This document shows positions 24,740 through 36,511 of a stretch of DNA of 64,000 nt, piece after piece; the stretch's first letter is position 1, and every line of letters starts with the position of its first letter. Position numbers and translations under genes: made by a program. This stretch comes from Ligustrum vulgare (lineage: Eukaryota > Streptophyta > Magnoliopsida > Lamiales > Oleaceae): positions 48,473,466 to 48,537,465 of the forward strand of contig OY743183.1 of assembly GCA_963555705.1 (NCBI GenBank), read 5' to 3'. The notes beneath the pieces were generated by a model, which was not told where the DNA came from, searched no databases, and saw nothing but the letters and a program-made list of their open reading frames with translations.

Positions 24740-25835
24740 TATTTACACCACACATTTTCTCTATTTACTTTTCAATTTTAATTCAAAAATCAATCACAAT
24801 AATATTATATATGATATATATAATTTAGAAAATATGATTTATAATATTAAAGATAACAAATGATAATAATCAAAATGTAATAAAAATACTGATAGTTATT
24901 TATATGATTTATAATAATAGTAACAACAAATAAATAAAATACCTTATTAAATTATAGTTCTAATAGTGTACCTAATTTTATTACTACTTTATTTCGCGTG
25001 TGTTTAATACCTTTTAATGCCCCTATTTAGTAGTCATTATTCAAAATTTCATTTTTAAAAACTTATTTCCAACCATGCATTCTATCAATAAAATAATATA
25101 CACATGAACTCAAAACATTCACTACTATTCAACCACATATTTTCCAAAAATTTACTATTACAAACCACATTATTTTGAAAAAATGATACTCAATATGATA
25201 TATTATATTGAAAATTTACTCAAATATTTTATATTCACATAATTACTTTAACTAAGCATATATTCTTTAATACAATCGTTATAATTTATAAATCAGTTTA
25301 TAAAACAATAAAATTTCTCAAATCACTTTGTAACCACACACATTTTCTCTCTCCACTTTTCAATTTTAATTCAAAAAACCAATAACAATAATATATATGA
25401 TATATAATTCAGAAAATGTTATTTATAATGTTAAAGATAACAAATGATAATAATCAAAATATAATTTTAATAGTGATAGGTGCACATATGATTTATAATA
25501 TTAAGAACAATAAATAAATAAATACCTAATTAAATTATAATTCTAATATTTTAGCTATAAATATTGACTGAATTCATTCAACATTACCTTTATTAATAAT
25601 AAAAATAATGATGGTAATTATAATCAAAATATACAAATAACAATAACATCATATTACTATTGCTTTGATTTCCGTGTGTTTGATACCCCATAAAGCCCTA
25701 TTTATTACTCATTATTGAAAATCTCAATTCATTTTTTTCAAACTCATTTTCTACTACACATTCTATCGATAAAATAATTTACACATAAATTCAAAAAGAT
25801 TCTCCATTATTCAACCAAAAAATCAGCAAATAAAT
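24740..25835 (+). repeat. Direct repeat of about 450 bases, two copies
   Basis: The copy at about 24740-25145 recurs at about 25340-25835. Shared phrases are CACACATTTTCTCT, GATAACAAATGATAATAATC, GCGTGTGTTTAATACC/CCGTGTGTTTGATACC and ACACATTCTATCGATAAAAT. Both copies are AT-rich and non-coding. Confidence 0.7.
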
Positions 25836-26602
25836 GCAAATGTGAAGTAGAGTTAGAGAATTATAAATACATTGATAAATAGAACTTTAGATTTTAATTT
25901 AAATCAAAGTTAACTTTCAATCTCAACCACATATTTAATGGAACTCATAACTTTTTAACTATAATCTAATCAATTCTCATTAAAATATACTAAAAACCTA
26001 ATTCTAATCTCAACCAAATAGGTGCATAGTATAAGATAAATTAGCCTTTGTTTGGCAAATGTGTTTTTAAGAATATTCTTAACAACACAATTCCTCAAAC
26101 TAATTTTTAACCACACATACTTTATTTCTCCACTTTTCAAATACATATTTTATTTAGAAAAGTATTTAAAAAAAAAACATGTTTTTAAATACAACTATTT
26201 TAACAAACAAAGTCATCAATCAATATTTTTTTTAATAACCAAAAAAAAAAAAAGTTAATTTGGACAAAAAATAATTAATTAAATTAATGGTATTTGCTAC
26301 GAAGAGAGTTTTTTTCGAAAATTATCTAATTTTGATGGTAAATCTCAATCGTTCAACTCTCAGTTAAAAAATAATAAATCTGAAACAAATCAACCCCTTT
26401 ACTGTAGCATATTTTGCCTTTTCTCTTGTTACGAAATTGCCCTAAAAATGCGATTTTTTAAGAAACAACTATTGAAGCCAGGTGAAGCGCATTATCGTCA
26501 ATTACAAAATTATTGCTATGGTAGTCCAAAAAAAGAATTAGACATGTACAAATGTTGTTTTTGGCTTTGGGAGGGGGAATCGTCCCAAATTTACACTTTT
26601 TG

Positions 26603-26900
26603 CACTACAACAAAAGTGACCTTTTACGGCATACATTTACGGCGTGCATATTAGGCATGCTGTAAACTTAGACTATTAACGACATACAATTTTTGCATGC
26701 CGCAAAAAAAAGGATTCTCATGGCGTGCAACCGTGGCACATCGTAAAAAAATTAAAAATCAAAATTTATGGCGTGCTATTGCACGCCGTAAAAATAAATA
26801 TAGTATTTACGGCATACAAATTGCACGTCGTAAAAGACAGTAAAAAAATATTGGCAACGGCGGGAATAACTTGTTCACGACGTGCAAGTAAGAACGCCAT
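26603..26900 (+). mobile_element. CACTA-like terminus with subterminal repeats
   Basis: CACTACAACAAAA at 26603 is the canonical CACTA end. It is followed by at least eight direct and inverted copies of a unit close to TTTACGGCGTGCA, the subterminal-repeat pattern of CACTA elements. The partner end was not found, so this is a solitary or truncated end. Confidence 0.7.
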
Positions 26901-27566
26901 ATCAGAGCCCAATTATCTTTAACTCGCGCAAGGATAAAATTAGGGCCCGACTTCTTCACCTTCATCAAGCCCAACTCTCTTCTTCTTCTAACTTCACTGC
27001 CCGCAAATTTCTTCCCCCAACTTCACAACTCAACCTTCCAAGTTTTCTTCTTCTTCTCAACCTAGCTTCCACAGTCGTCCACCAGTGAGTGGCGGGCGGC
27101 AAGAGGCGGAGATCAGGGAGTCACCAAGTCAGTGTGCGACTACCATTCTTCGAACAATTTATCTTCTCTGCACGATTTCATCTTCGTCTCAACTCAACCA
27201 TCCACAATTTCATCTTCGTCTTCTCTACTGTACAAGATTTCTTCTTCTTCTTCTCAACCTTTCGTAGTCCACCAGTAGCAGCGAGAGGCGGAGATCAGAG
27301 AGTGTCAGAGTCACAGATTAAGTGTGCGACTTCTTCTCGAACTTTGAGGTTAGTTCTTGTTCTGATGAATGTCAAGACCGTTGATGATTTTGTTTTTGAG
27401 ATTGATAAATATTCAATTCAATTTATTTTTGATTTTGTGTACATGAAAAAATTTCCCCCTTGTTTTTGTGATTTTGAATAACGTTATGTGATTTGGGATT
27501 TTTTTATTTAATAATGTGATTATGCTTAGTCTCAATTTCGTATTTATCCCTGCATAATCGTATGTA

Positions 27567-28060
27567 AAGAAACTGAGATTGCCATTGAGTGTTAAACTGG
27601 GGACCTCTCTTATTGACATGTATTGAAATGTGGGCGATTGGATTTGGGTGATGAAGTGTTCGATGAAATTCCGAACAGAGATGTTGTTACTTGGAATGCT
27701 ATAATCTGAGGATATGCTATGAATGGGAATGGAGATTGTGCATTTGAGATGTTTAATCTAATGCAAAAGGTTGGAGTGATGCCGGATGACATTACGTTTA
27801 TATCTTTGTTCACCGCTTGTAGCTACTCAAACATGGCATATGAAGGTCTGAATTTGCTGTATATCATGCTTAATGTGTACAACATTGAGCCTAAAAGTGA
27901 GCACTATGGATGCATAATCGACTTTCTTAGTCGTGCTGGGCTTATCAAAGAAGCAAATTATGTAATTCAGAGAATTCCAATTTCAAGTGCTCCCTCTGAA
28001 GCAGCAATAGCTTGGAGGGCATTTCCTTTTTCTTTTTCACGTGAATCAAATATAGCCTAA
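27567..28060 (+). pseudogene. PPR protein fragment (E-subgroup-like), disabled
   Basis: PPR proteins process organelle RNA. The fragment reads LPLSVKLGTSLIDMY, then after a frameshift near 27622 KCGRLDLGDEVFDEIPNRDV, VTWNAII, a TGA at about 27706 and GYAMNG, then MPDDITFISLFTACS and SEHYGCIIDFLSRAGLIKEA. The last part matches the pattern near the C-terminus of plant PPR proteins, but the frame ends at 28060 without the normal tail. One frameshift, one stop and missing ends show it is not functional. It lies inside the probable Helitron C. The preceding 26900-27350 is CTT-rich with repeated AGAGGCGGAGATCAG units. Confidence 0.8.
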
Positions 28061-29504
28061 TACTCAAATTGCATCCATCCACTACATATAAAAGGGGAAA
28101 CCACAAACAGAGGTTATAATATTCCAGTGCAGAACCAAATTAGCATTTATTTCCTAAGACGTGGGATGCTCTGGTCCCCATCTTGCCACCAATGGTTCTC
28201 CAGATCAACTCATTCCATCACCATTACAATTTAGGCAATGTGTTAAAAATTGAAAATCTTTCTCATTAGGGGTTCTAAAAAGTAACCTCAGCTTACTTAA
28301 CTGGTCGTTGGGTTCCATCCTGGCAAAATTTATTGAAATTTCTCGTTCTTTTTGATTTTTTGTTCATGAAAATTGTTCCATTTGTTTGTATAATAATTTG
28401 ATTATGCTTAACAAGAGAAATTTCAGATGGGCTCTGGAGATAACGTTTTTGCTGTTGTGGCAAAGAATATTGATGTTCTTGCAATGTACTTATTTCTTAC
28501 AGTTTTTTCTTTTTACTTTTTAAATAAATCTGAGTTCATTTGAGTTTGTGTTTTAGTTCTGACTCAAATTCTTTTTTCATTTATCAGGCCTGTGGTTTCT
28601 CTTGTATACCCTCTGTTTGACGAATTCTATTTGTTGCTTTTGATTTTGATATTCTGTAGTGTTTTTCTTCAATACCAGGATTAGCTCGAACAGGTTAGTA
28701 GTAGGATTTCGGAAAGGTTACAGTGATTAGTGTTGGGCAGGAGTTTGGGCTAGAGTTCTAGGTCAACTATTCTCCTTTAATATAAAAAAAAAACTAGTAT
28801 CACACCCGTTCATTGCACGGAAGAAAAAATATGAAATTGTTTTACTGTAAATACCATTACAAAATAGGAAAAAAATTGATACATTAGAAAAATATGAAAT
28901 GATTTTACTGTAAATATCATTACAAAATAAGAAAAAAATTGAACACATAATTTGCTTTGATTAATGATACAGACCGTAAGCGAATGCTCAAAATAGAATA
29001 AATTACAATTCTTATCAATTTTGAAAAATCTCTTTAAATAATGCATTATTTGTACAGTTTGTAATTGCTCACACCCGTGTAATACACGAAGTTGCTATAG
29101 ACGAAACATATTTAAACAATTGTTCAAATTTAAATTAAATAATACAATTTTTCAATTATATGTTGTATAGAATAAATAAAAAATTTTGTCCAAATATTTT
29201 TTACTAACATGAATAGAAATAATAACCCTCATAATATTATAATTTACATAAAATAAAGTAATTGTAACAAATTAAATATATACGGTCCTATATATAAATA
29301 AATGTAATAAATTAAGAAATATTGAAAATAATATAAATATAAGATAAGATATAAGATAAGATAAAATATAAGATAAAGATATAAGATATGATTTGAAAAA
29401 CTTCCTTGAAAACATCGTTTGTCGTTGTATTGTCCTTCCCATCATTCCTATCGCAAACAAAATCTTCCACCACTACTCCAATTTAAATTTTAAACCTGCC
29501 AAAA

Positions 29505-29725
29505 AAAAAAAAAAAGCTAATCAAAACCCATTGACAACCTGACCTCTTTTGGTATGTGGTAAATTTAAAATTTAAACTTGAGTAGTTGTGAATATTTATA
29601 CAACCAAAAAAAAAGGGAAAAAAAGTTAAAAAATAAACTAACCAAAATCCATTGATAACCTGACTTGTTTTGGTATGTGGTAAATTTAAATTTTAAATTT
29701 GAGTAGTTACAAATATATAACTACC
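29505..29725 (+). repeat. Direct repeat of about 100 bases, two copies
   Basis: Phrases AACCTGACCTCTTTTGG and GGTATGTGGTAAATTTAAA recur 115-120 bases later with few changes. Each copy is preceded by an A-tract. Non-coding. Confidence 0.75.
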
Positions 29726-31308
29726 TATATATATAAAATGACAATAATTCACAAGCCGTCCAAAATGCAATCTGATAAAATGCTTGCTTTCACACGTACT
29801 ATTACCAAAAGCAACCACAATTTTTTTCCCATGAATATTCACAAATATCAGCAAATATATTTGTGATTACCAAGAAAAAGGCATGTCGTTGATAAATGAA
29901 GAGGTTTAATTGAAATCATAAATGCAGCAAATGTTTATTATGGTACAACACCCAACACGCATGAGAATCTCACACTGTGTTCGGCTAATGAAATTAAATT
30001 GCTTGGGAATCTATATAATATATAAAAGTAGTTGAGTCAACCCCAGTCAACTTCACTGTTTCCCTCCAAAACTCTTGTGCCATGTGCAAATTTTATTTAT
30101 TTATTTTTCCAATTTTTGAGGAATTCAATATTTATCATGTTCACACTACTTATATCCTCTATCCAATAATCAATTTCAAAACTCACTTAAAAAATAGTTG
30201 GGCCTTCAATATTTATTTATTATTTTCAAAATCGCTAACGTCTACTTATAGTCTTCAATATTTGTTATGTTTACATGACTTTTATTTCCCGCGCGCCTAA
30301 TTACACTGGAAAGCCAGTTATTTTCTTCTTCTTTTTTTCGCTTTTTCAAAATTTGTTTCATTTTTTTCCCATTTTTCAAAATCTGTTGATTCATTTTTGT
30401 TTTATATATCTTTTTTTTTTTCATTTTCCTATATACAACCTATTTCATTTCTGTTATATATAATTATTATAAAGATATAGACAATAATAAAAGATTTAAT
30501 TAAAGGGTTATTTTTTTGAAAAAATGTGTATTGTTTAACATGACCGCTCCACTCCACCTTCTTTTTATCACGTTTTATTATTCAAAATTTTTGGTGCGGT
30601 GGTAATGCTTATTAGTTATTAATATTACAAACCAGTTGAAAATAAAAAATAGTAAATTATTTTTTGAAAAAGTAAAAAGGATTGACACTACTCTTTTCTT
30701 TAAGACCTGTGATATTTTGAGTCGTTGAACATAAATTTTGGTTTCTAACAAAAAAAGAAAAAATATTAAAACAATAATATTGTTTTGAAAGCTTCAAAAA
30801 CAATATAGAATGCAAAATTATTTTAGACTAATAAGAGGATTTGTTAATAGTCTATTTATATTATGTTCTAGATTTCTCTGTTGGGATTGTAATAAATGTT
30901 AACTAATGTTGGGCTATTTAGAATAGTTTTGGGTTTGATAGATATGTTAATGGTTTCGACCGTTGAGTGAAGAAAAAACATATTATTCATGGGTCAGTAT
31001 ATATATTTGATGAAATTGTATATCCCAATGTATAAAAAATAATAAAAATAAGAAACTATAATTATTATTTTTTAAAATTTGCTTTTATTGAAAAGTTGTT
31101 TTTTATTTTTTATGATATAAGAACGATAATTTGTTTGGTTTTACTTATTTATATTTGATTTTTTGTGTCAAAACCTCCCTTTTCATAAAAAAAAAATGTG
31201 TTCTTCTAACGTTTTCAATCTTACAAATAAATATTTGTGTTCATTTATACAAATCTAAAGTAAAATTTTCAGTTAAAAATTATGTTGAAATTTTATTACT
31301 AGATAATA

Positions 31309-31469
31309 CTCTCTCTGTCCTACAAAGATAGTCCACTATTTCTTTTTTGTCCGTCTCAAAAAGATAGTCTACTTTATTTTTTAAAAGTGAAATTAATATT
31401 TTATATTCCATTTTGTCCTTAATCTTGTGTAGAAATGAGTAGAGGACTATTTTTATGGGACGAAGGGAG
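31309..31469. mobile_element. Stowaway MITE (Tc1/mariner type)
   Basis: The ends CTCTCTCTGTCCTACAAAGA and ATGGGACGAAGGGAG are inverted repeats of the CTCCCTCCGTCCC family, flanked by TA on each side. It is 161 bases, inside the nested Helitron. Confidence 0.85.
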
Positions 31470-32237
31470 TACTAAATTATAAATCACATCATGCATATAG
31501 TATTTTTTTTATAAAAATAATCTTATTTTTAGTTATTTAGTACATCTAAAAATTGGAGCTTTTTTTATTGCGTATTATTAAATTATTAAATATTTTTATA
31601 GATAATTACATTTAATACGTAATTAATTTCTTATAATAATTGTGATATTTTATTGGTCTTAATTTTATGGATAAATATTTGGTTCAGCCATACAGATCCA
31701 ATGTCAAATTCTCAATTAAAATTATATCTAAAATTTATACACATTCGTATTTTCATAAATCACGTTGTATTGAAACTTTTATAACTAAATCCTATTTTTA
31801 AGTTATTTATTACATATACATATTAAAGTTCTTTCCTATGTTGCATTATTTATCAAAATTATTTCAAAGACAATTACATTTAATTCTTAATTAATTTTTT
31901 ATTCCAAAAAATCTCATATCACATTTTTTAACATTAACGGTTAACAAATTTATCTATATTGTTTGAAATGATATAGTTATTAATAGTTTTTGTCCTAACT
32001 GTTAATTTTAAAATTTCAAAAAGTAATTAACCATGTCAAGATATTCTTTGCTATATTTTAATTCAAATTTTATGATATTTTTTCACAATAATATATAAAT
32101 TATCTCCCAATTTACTTAACTAAAAATTGAGATGATCAATATTAAATTATAATTTCAATCAGAAAATAATTACGTTGTATAAATATTGAAAACCTAAAAT
32201 ATCATAAATTCGATGCAATATCTTTGTCAACCTCGCA

Positions 32238-32239
<2 letters not shown>

Positions 32240-32296
<57 letters not shown>
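32240..32296 (+). repeat. (ATT)n microsatellite
   Basis: An uninterrupted run of about 57 bases inside the plus-strand Helitron. Confidence 0.95.
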
Positions 32297-32298
<2 letters not shown>

Positions 32299-33171
32299 CA
32301 TGTTGTTTTTCATTGTCGATGGTCAAAATATTGAATTTTATCTTTTATATGAATGGTCTCTATTATTAACTTTTTCATCTATTGTTTGAATGTTCAGAGT
32401 ACATGAATACTGGAGATCCTACATTTAAGTGTTCATTTTGCAAGGCGAATTTTTGGTTCGAGGAGATAGTGAATAATCGTTACAAAACTTGAAGATCATA
32501 TTCTATAAGGTCAAATTCTATCTGACAGTAATGCAGGATACATGTTCTTTATTCCAAGAATATCGTTGAGCCATTCAAATTTTATGATACTTATTAGATT
32601 TAAAAAAATAATAATTCTCATTGATGGTGTTATATGCCATGACTATCAATAAGAGTCAGGCACAATCATTTTCGCATGTATGACTTCTCCCTAAAATGTT
32701 GATATTTATACATGAAACTAATAAATGATGAACTTATCTCTTATTTGTGAATGTTATTTACTTTGTTTAAGAATTCATTTAATTTCGAATAGGATTATTT
32801 TTATTTAGAAATTTCTTCCCGTGCATCGCACGGGATGATTCACTAGTTAAATTCAAAAGTTGTTGTGCATAAAGTGATGATTTGACTCCAGGGGAGGTGA
32901 CAAATATGGTCTTTGAAGTGAAAAGTAGCCAAAACTTGTCACCTCTATTCCATCAATTCACCAAACAGTTCCATTCCAAAAAATTATTGATATCAATCCG
33001 GTCAAATCCTTTGCACTTCTATGAAACAATGGAACTTGTTACGTGTATGTATATGCACGCATATTATTATTATTATTATTATCATCATAATCATCATCAT
33101 TATTATTTGTATTTCTTTTTAAGCACAATTACGCGTAGAATGACATCAAATAAAGTCGAAATCTATTTTTT

Positions 33172-33993
33172 TCAAAATTTAAATCCGAGAGATTGAAGGA
33201 ATTCGTGAAAACAAGTCCACATCACGTTGATCGTTATTTTTAAGCGTTGAATAAGTGCAAAGACATTTTTCGACATACAATATTCAGGATCACATATTCG
33301 GCGTGTAATAGTATCACGAAAAATTTCCCATTCGCGACGCTCGTGCCTAGCCCTACGTCCTCCATTTGCGTCATCCTCATCGGGTGAAATGTTTGGTTCC
33401 ATTGGGGTGTAATCGGGCCGCATAGCCGCAATGAAGCCTGGGTCGAGAGTGTCAACTATTCGAAGATAGTTATGCAAAGCCATGGTTGCGAGGACTATTG
33501 ATTTCTAGGATCTGAATTCGTACTCGGGCATCCTTTGTAGTATTAGAAAACGTTTCTTCAGAATACCAAATGATCGCTCCACAATATTCCTACATGACGA
33601 GTGAAGGTAATTGAATTGTTCCTGAGGATTCCTAGGCTGTCGAGCACGGGAAGATGTGGCTCTCTGAAATTCTTGCATGTGGTATCTTGTATTTTGTCCC
33701 TTATCTGGAGCCAGGAATCCTCGTTGGTTCGCAAATCCAGAATCTACAAGATAGTATTTGCCAAGTTCGGGAGTAGGAAAATTACTACTTGGATTCTGCA
33801 AAGCCGCATTCAACATTCTGCTATCATGTGTGGAACCTTCCCACCCTGCAGCTACGAATGTGAAGCACATATTGAAGTCCACAACAGCAAGCACGTTCTG
33901 CGTGAGTATGCCGTGACGATTTCGGAACCGCTCGCTCTCTCCTTCTGGTGGGACTGCAGGGATGTGTGTACCATCAGTGGCACCAATGCAATT
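33172..33993 (-). pseudogene. Harbinger DDE transposase, one in-frame stop
   Basis: The endonuclease that moves PIF/Harbinger elements. The minus-strand exon begins after an acceptor at 33994 and reads NCIGATDGTHIPAV (first catalytic Asp), NVLAVVDFNMCFTFVAAGWE, GSTHDSRML, YYLVDSGFANQRGFLAP (second Asp) and NIVERSFGILKKRF (catalytic Glu). The D-D-E set is intact. A TAG at 33505-33507 follows MPEYEFRS; the same frame then continues KSIVLATMALHNYLR to 33172. Gln is usual at that place, so one C-to-T change probably made the stop. The N-terminal exon should lie at about 34000-34700 but is not convincing; a frame there reads QTVHIRDFLMQCGNNAARK without clear similarity. Confidence 0.85.
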
Positions 33994-34747
33994 CTATGAC
34001 ACGATAATATTCACTCATTAGTGACATGTTTTCAGGAATGATATTGCATAATATGGGAGAAACAGAAGTCATCGGGTAAGGAATGAAAGAGTGTCTTACC
34101 TGTACTCAATGCTTTCTGGATACAAATACCATAGCAATTTTCGTAGCAAATTGTAATGCTTTCGTCCCATTTATAGATCTTTCTAGCTGCATTATTTCCA
34201 CATTGCATGAGAAAGTCCCTAATGTGGACGGTTTGAAAACGTACCTAGTGGGAGATAATAAGCCAAATGGATTCCTAATATTCTTGTCTTGTTAGTCACA
34301 TGCCATAAGTAGCCAAAACATACGTGTAATCCTTTGGAGTTTTGTGAAATTAATAATGTCCCCTGAAACACACATTTTTGATGACTGCTTGACTTCAATT
34401 CAATTTACATACGAGCTGCATCGTTTTGCTACATTATCTGAACCGTAATTTTTGTTCGTTTCCAATTACACTTGCAAAATAAATAAATACGACGCTATAT
34501 CGGTTTATCGATTTCCTATTTCACTGTCTCCAACGCATTGCGGGGTGACAAAATAATTCAGAACGATGCAACCAACGCCATGAACGAAAGATAAAAAATC
34601 CCAAATTTTAGACAGTAGTGATTCCTACGAAAAAATAGATGATTGTCCAAAGTCCAGAAAAGTTAGAATACATGAAATAGTGAAATTAACCAATCTAGTA
34701 CTACGAGAATTTAAAAGTGAGCAACACAATCAAGTGTGAAAAAATTG

Positions 34748-36511
34748 CTACTTATAACCGCTCTTCTCCATGAAGGATAGCCACTCGACCTTTTGTTCCA
34801 AAGTTAGGAAAATACGCCTCTGTCGTTCGTTGTTGCCAAGCATAGTTGCCCCATACGTCGAAAGCTGCTTGTTCTCCGCAAAGACCTCTATAAGATGAGG
34901 CCAACACAAATCCATAGACGGACATTCAGTCTCCCTCTCCCTCTCCCTCTCCCTCGCCTTCTCCCTCTCTCGCTCCCGCTCCCGCTCCCTCTCCGACTCC
35001 CTGTCCCTGTCCCTGTCCCGCTCCCGCTCCCTCTCCCTCTCCCTCTCCCTCTCCATCTTTGCGTGACATGCTTCCTCCAGGGCACTGAATACATGGGAAC
35101 AACCCATTTCTTTCTTTCCACGACGGTCGAAGTTCTCCACCTCGAAAGACTTGCGTTTGCCACCACTACTACTCCTGCTTCCTGGAGTCAGTTGGAAAGA
35201 CGAATGGGTGAATGTAGGATCACTTCCCGGAATGGATGATCGCATGTCCTCGGGCACAGGCCCGAAATTCAAATCCAATCGGCGAGTCAGAGCTGGGAGG
35301 ATGTTGGAACCCGCAGCCGTAGAAGGGTACACCACGTGCTGACCCGTTGCTGTAACGTTCTTGAATAGAATGTCCCCAAAATGGATGAGCTCTCGTATGT
35401 TCTTTCCCTTCAGCTTTTTTATTTCAGGTTTGTACTGTGAAGAAACCACGCACAAAAAAACCATTTCAGGAACTAAAAACTGTCGAGACTTTATTATTCA
35501 GTTATGGTCGGCTTAATATGAAATTGTGGTTGAATTCTAGCAGGAGTTCACCAAAGTATATATTGGGAAGGTAAGTCCTAACACGTTCAAGAGCAGATAG
35601 TAACACATTGAAACAGGGCAACAATGCATGAAGGCCTATGCAAAAACACCGAAGGCAACTCCCAGATTATAGTTACACCATCACTCAACACATGATTTCA
35701 GACAGTAGGGAGCACAACTGGTAAGGTAATTTTCCGAACCATGTATTAAATGAACCCGCAAAAAAAAAAAAAAATTCGCAATCCACAACCCTGTGTCAAT
35801 GTTGCCTACACTACGCTATTCCAGAGACTACTGCAATTCATACGTGCTGCACAGTCTCGTCTGAAATGAAGGCATAAGGGATCTAACACTTTGCAATAAA
35901 GAATTGTGCAGTCATCAAATTCCGAATGGTAAACGGGAAAATTATACTCATACCTGAGCAGCTTGCTCCCACCATTCGTCGTCTGCCTCAATGCACGCAG
36001 TCACCGGATTGACACCAAGTCCGGTTGCGGAACGCAAAGTCAATGTGCAGGACCACAAATTCTTCACCTGAGCCCAATAATTCTGGAACTTGGCAACAGT
36101 GCAGTCCTCGTGAAATGTTCGAGAGATACCCAGAGCAATGGTCTTGAATGCTTCTTTTTTCAGCGTAGATCCTGCCATGTGGTCGTTGATGTGTTCCTCG
36201 ACACATAGTTGGAGGAAAAGGGATCTTTTCTGGTCATCCCAGCTGAAGCTGACCCTAGACTTTTGCTTATCACCGGCTTTCTTCTTCGCGGGCGAGGACC
36301 GGGTGTTGTACGGGAAATCGCGACCATTCTGGACAGAGCAACAAATATATGAAGGCGCGTTTACCAAACAATATTCAGAGTAGACGGAAAAAGAAATTAC
36401 CCATTTTGGGTTTACCTGGGACGGCGTCGCTGAATCCATTTTCCTGGCACGGAGTCGGGTATCTTTTTGGGCCTGCAGTCGACGGAGATGAGACCGGGTT
36501 ATTGGTGTCAT
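34748..36511 (-). CDS. Myb/SANT-like DNA-binding protein of the Harbinger element
   Basis: Harbinger elements encode a second protein with a trihelix Myb/SANT-like domain that helps transposase reach the nucleus and bind the ends. Predicted exons on the minus strand: 36511-36416, 36328-35954, 35434-34748, in phase, giving about 385 residues. Residues about 50-110 hold the Myb/SANT-like domain (SFSWDDQKRSLFLQLCVEEH, KFQNYWAQVKNLW, DEWWEQAAQ). Next comes KPEIKKLKGKNIRELIHFGD, a common partner motif in this plant family. A Ser/Lys basic stretch is followed by about 45 residues of almost pure Arg-Glu and Arg-Asp dipeptides (34930-35055). The C-terminus ends near LEQKVEWLSFMEKSGYK. No stop or frameshift was seen, in contrast to the partner transposase. 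Confidence 0.78.

Larger units (their letters stand above)
24060..28793 (-). mobile_element. Probable larger Helitron (element C) carrying a PPR gene fragment
   Basis: The left end (minus-strand 3' end) reads CCGTGCATCGA then CTAG at 24060-24063, with a shortened hairpin. The right boundary is the CTAG of the next element at 28794; just inside it the plus strand reads CTATTCTCCTTTAATATAAA, a decayed form of the family's 5' terminus. The interior holds a direct repeat, a CACTA-like end and a PPR pseudogene. No Rep/helicase was recognised. The right boundary is inferred. Confidence 0.4.
30010..32846 (+). mobile_element. Helitron nested in the Harbinger element
   Basis: The 5' end is TCTATATAATATATAAAAG, preceded by A. 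The 3' end has a perfect hairpin CCCGTGC-ATC-GCACGGG (32818-32834), eight bases, then CTAG (32843-32846) followed by T. It is 2.84 kb with no Rep/helicase gene visible. It carries a Stowaway MITE and an (ATT)n run. Rejoining its flanks restores the Harbinger subterminal sequence. Confidence 0.8.

Noticed and set aside
28640..28670. Right end (TAGTG) of the CACTA element starting at 26603
   Set aside because: CTGTAGTG lacks the subterminal repeats and the flanking triplet TTT does not match TTG at the left.
34895..35239. 114-codon Pro/Leu-rich plus-strand frame
   Set aside because: It is the antisense of the Arg-Glu repeat in the Harbinger Myb/SANT-like gene.
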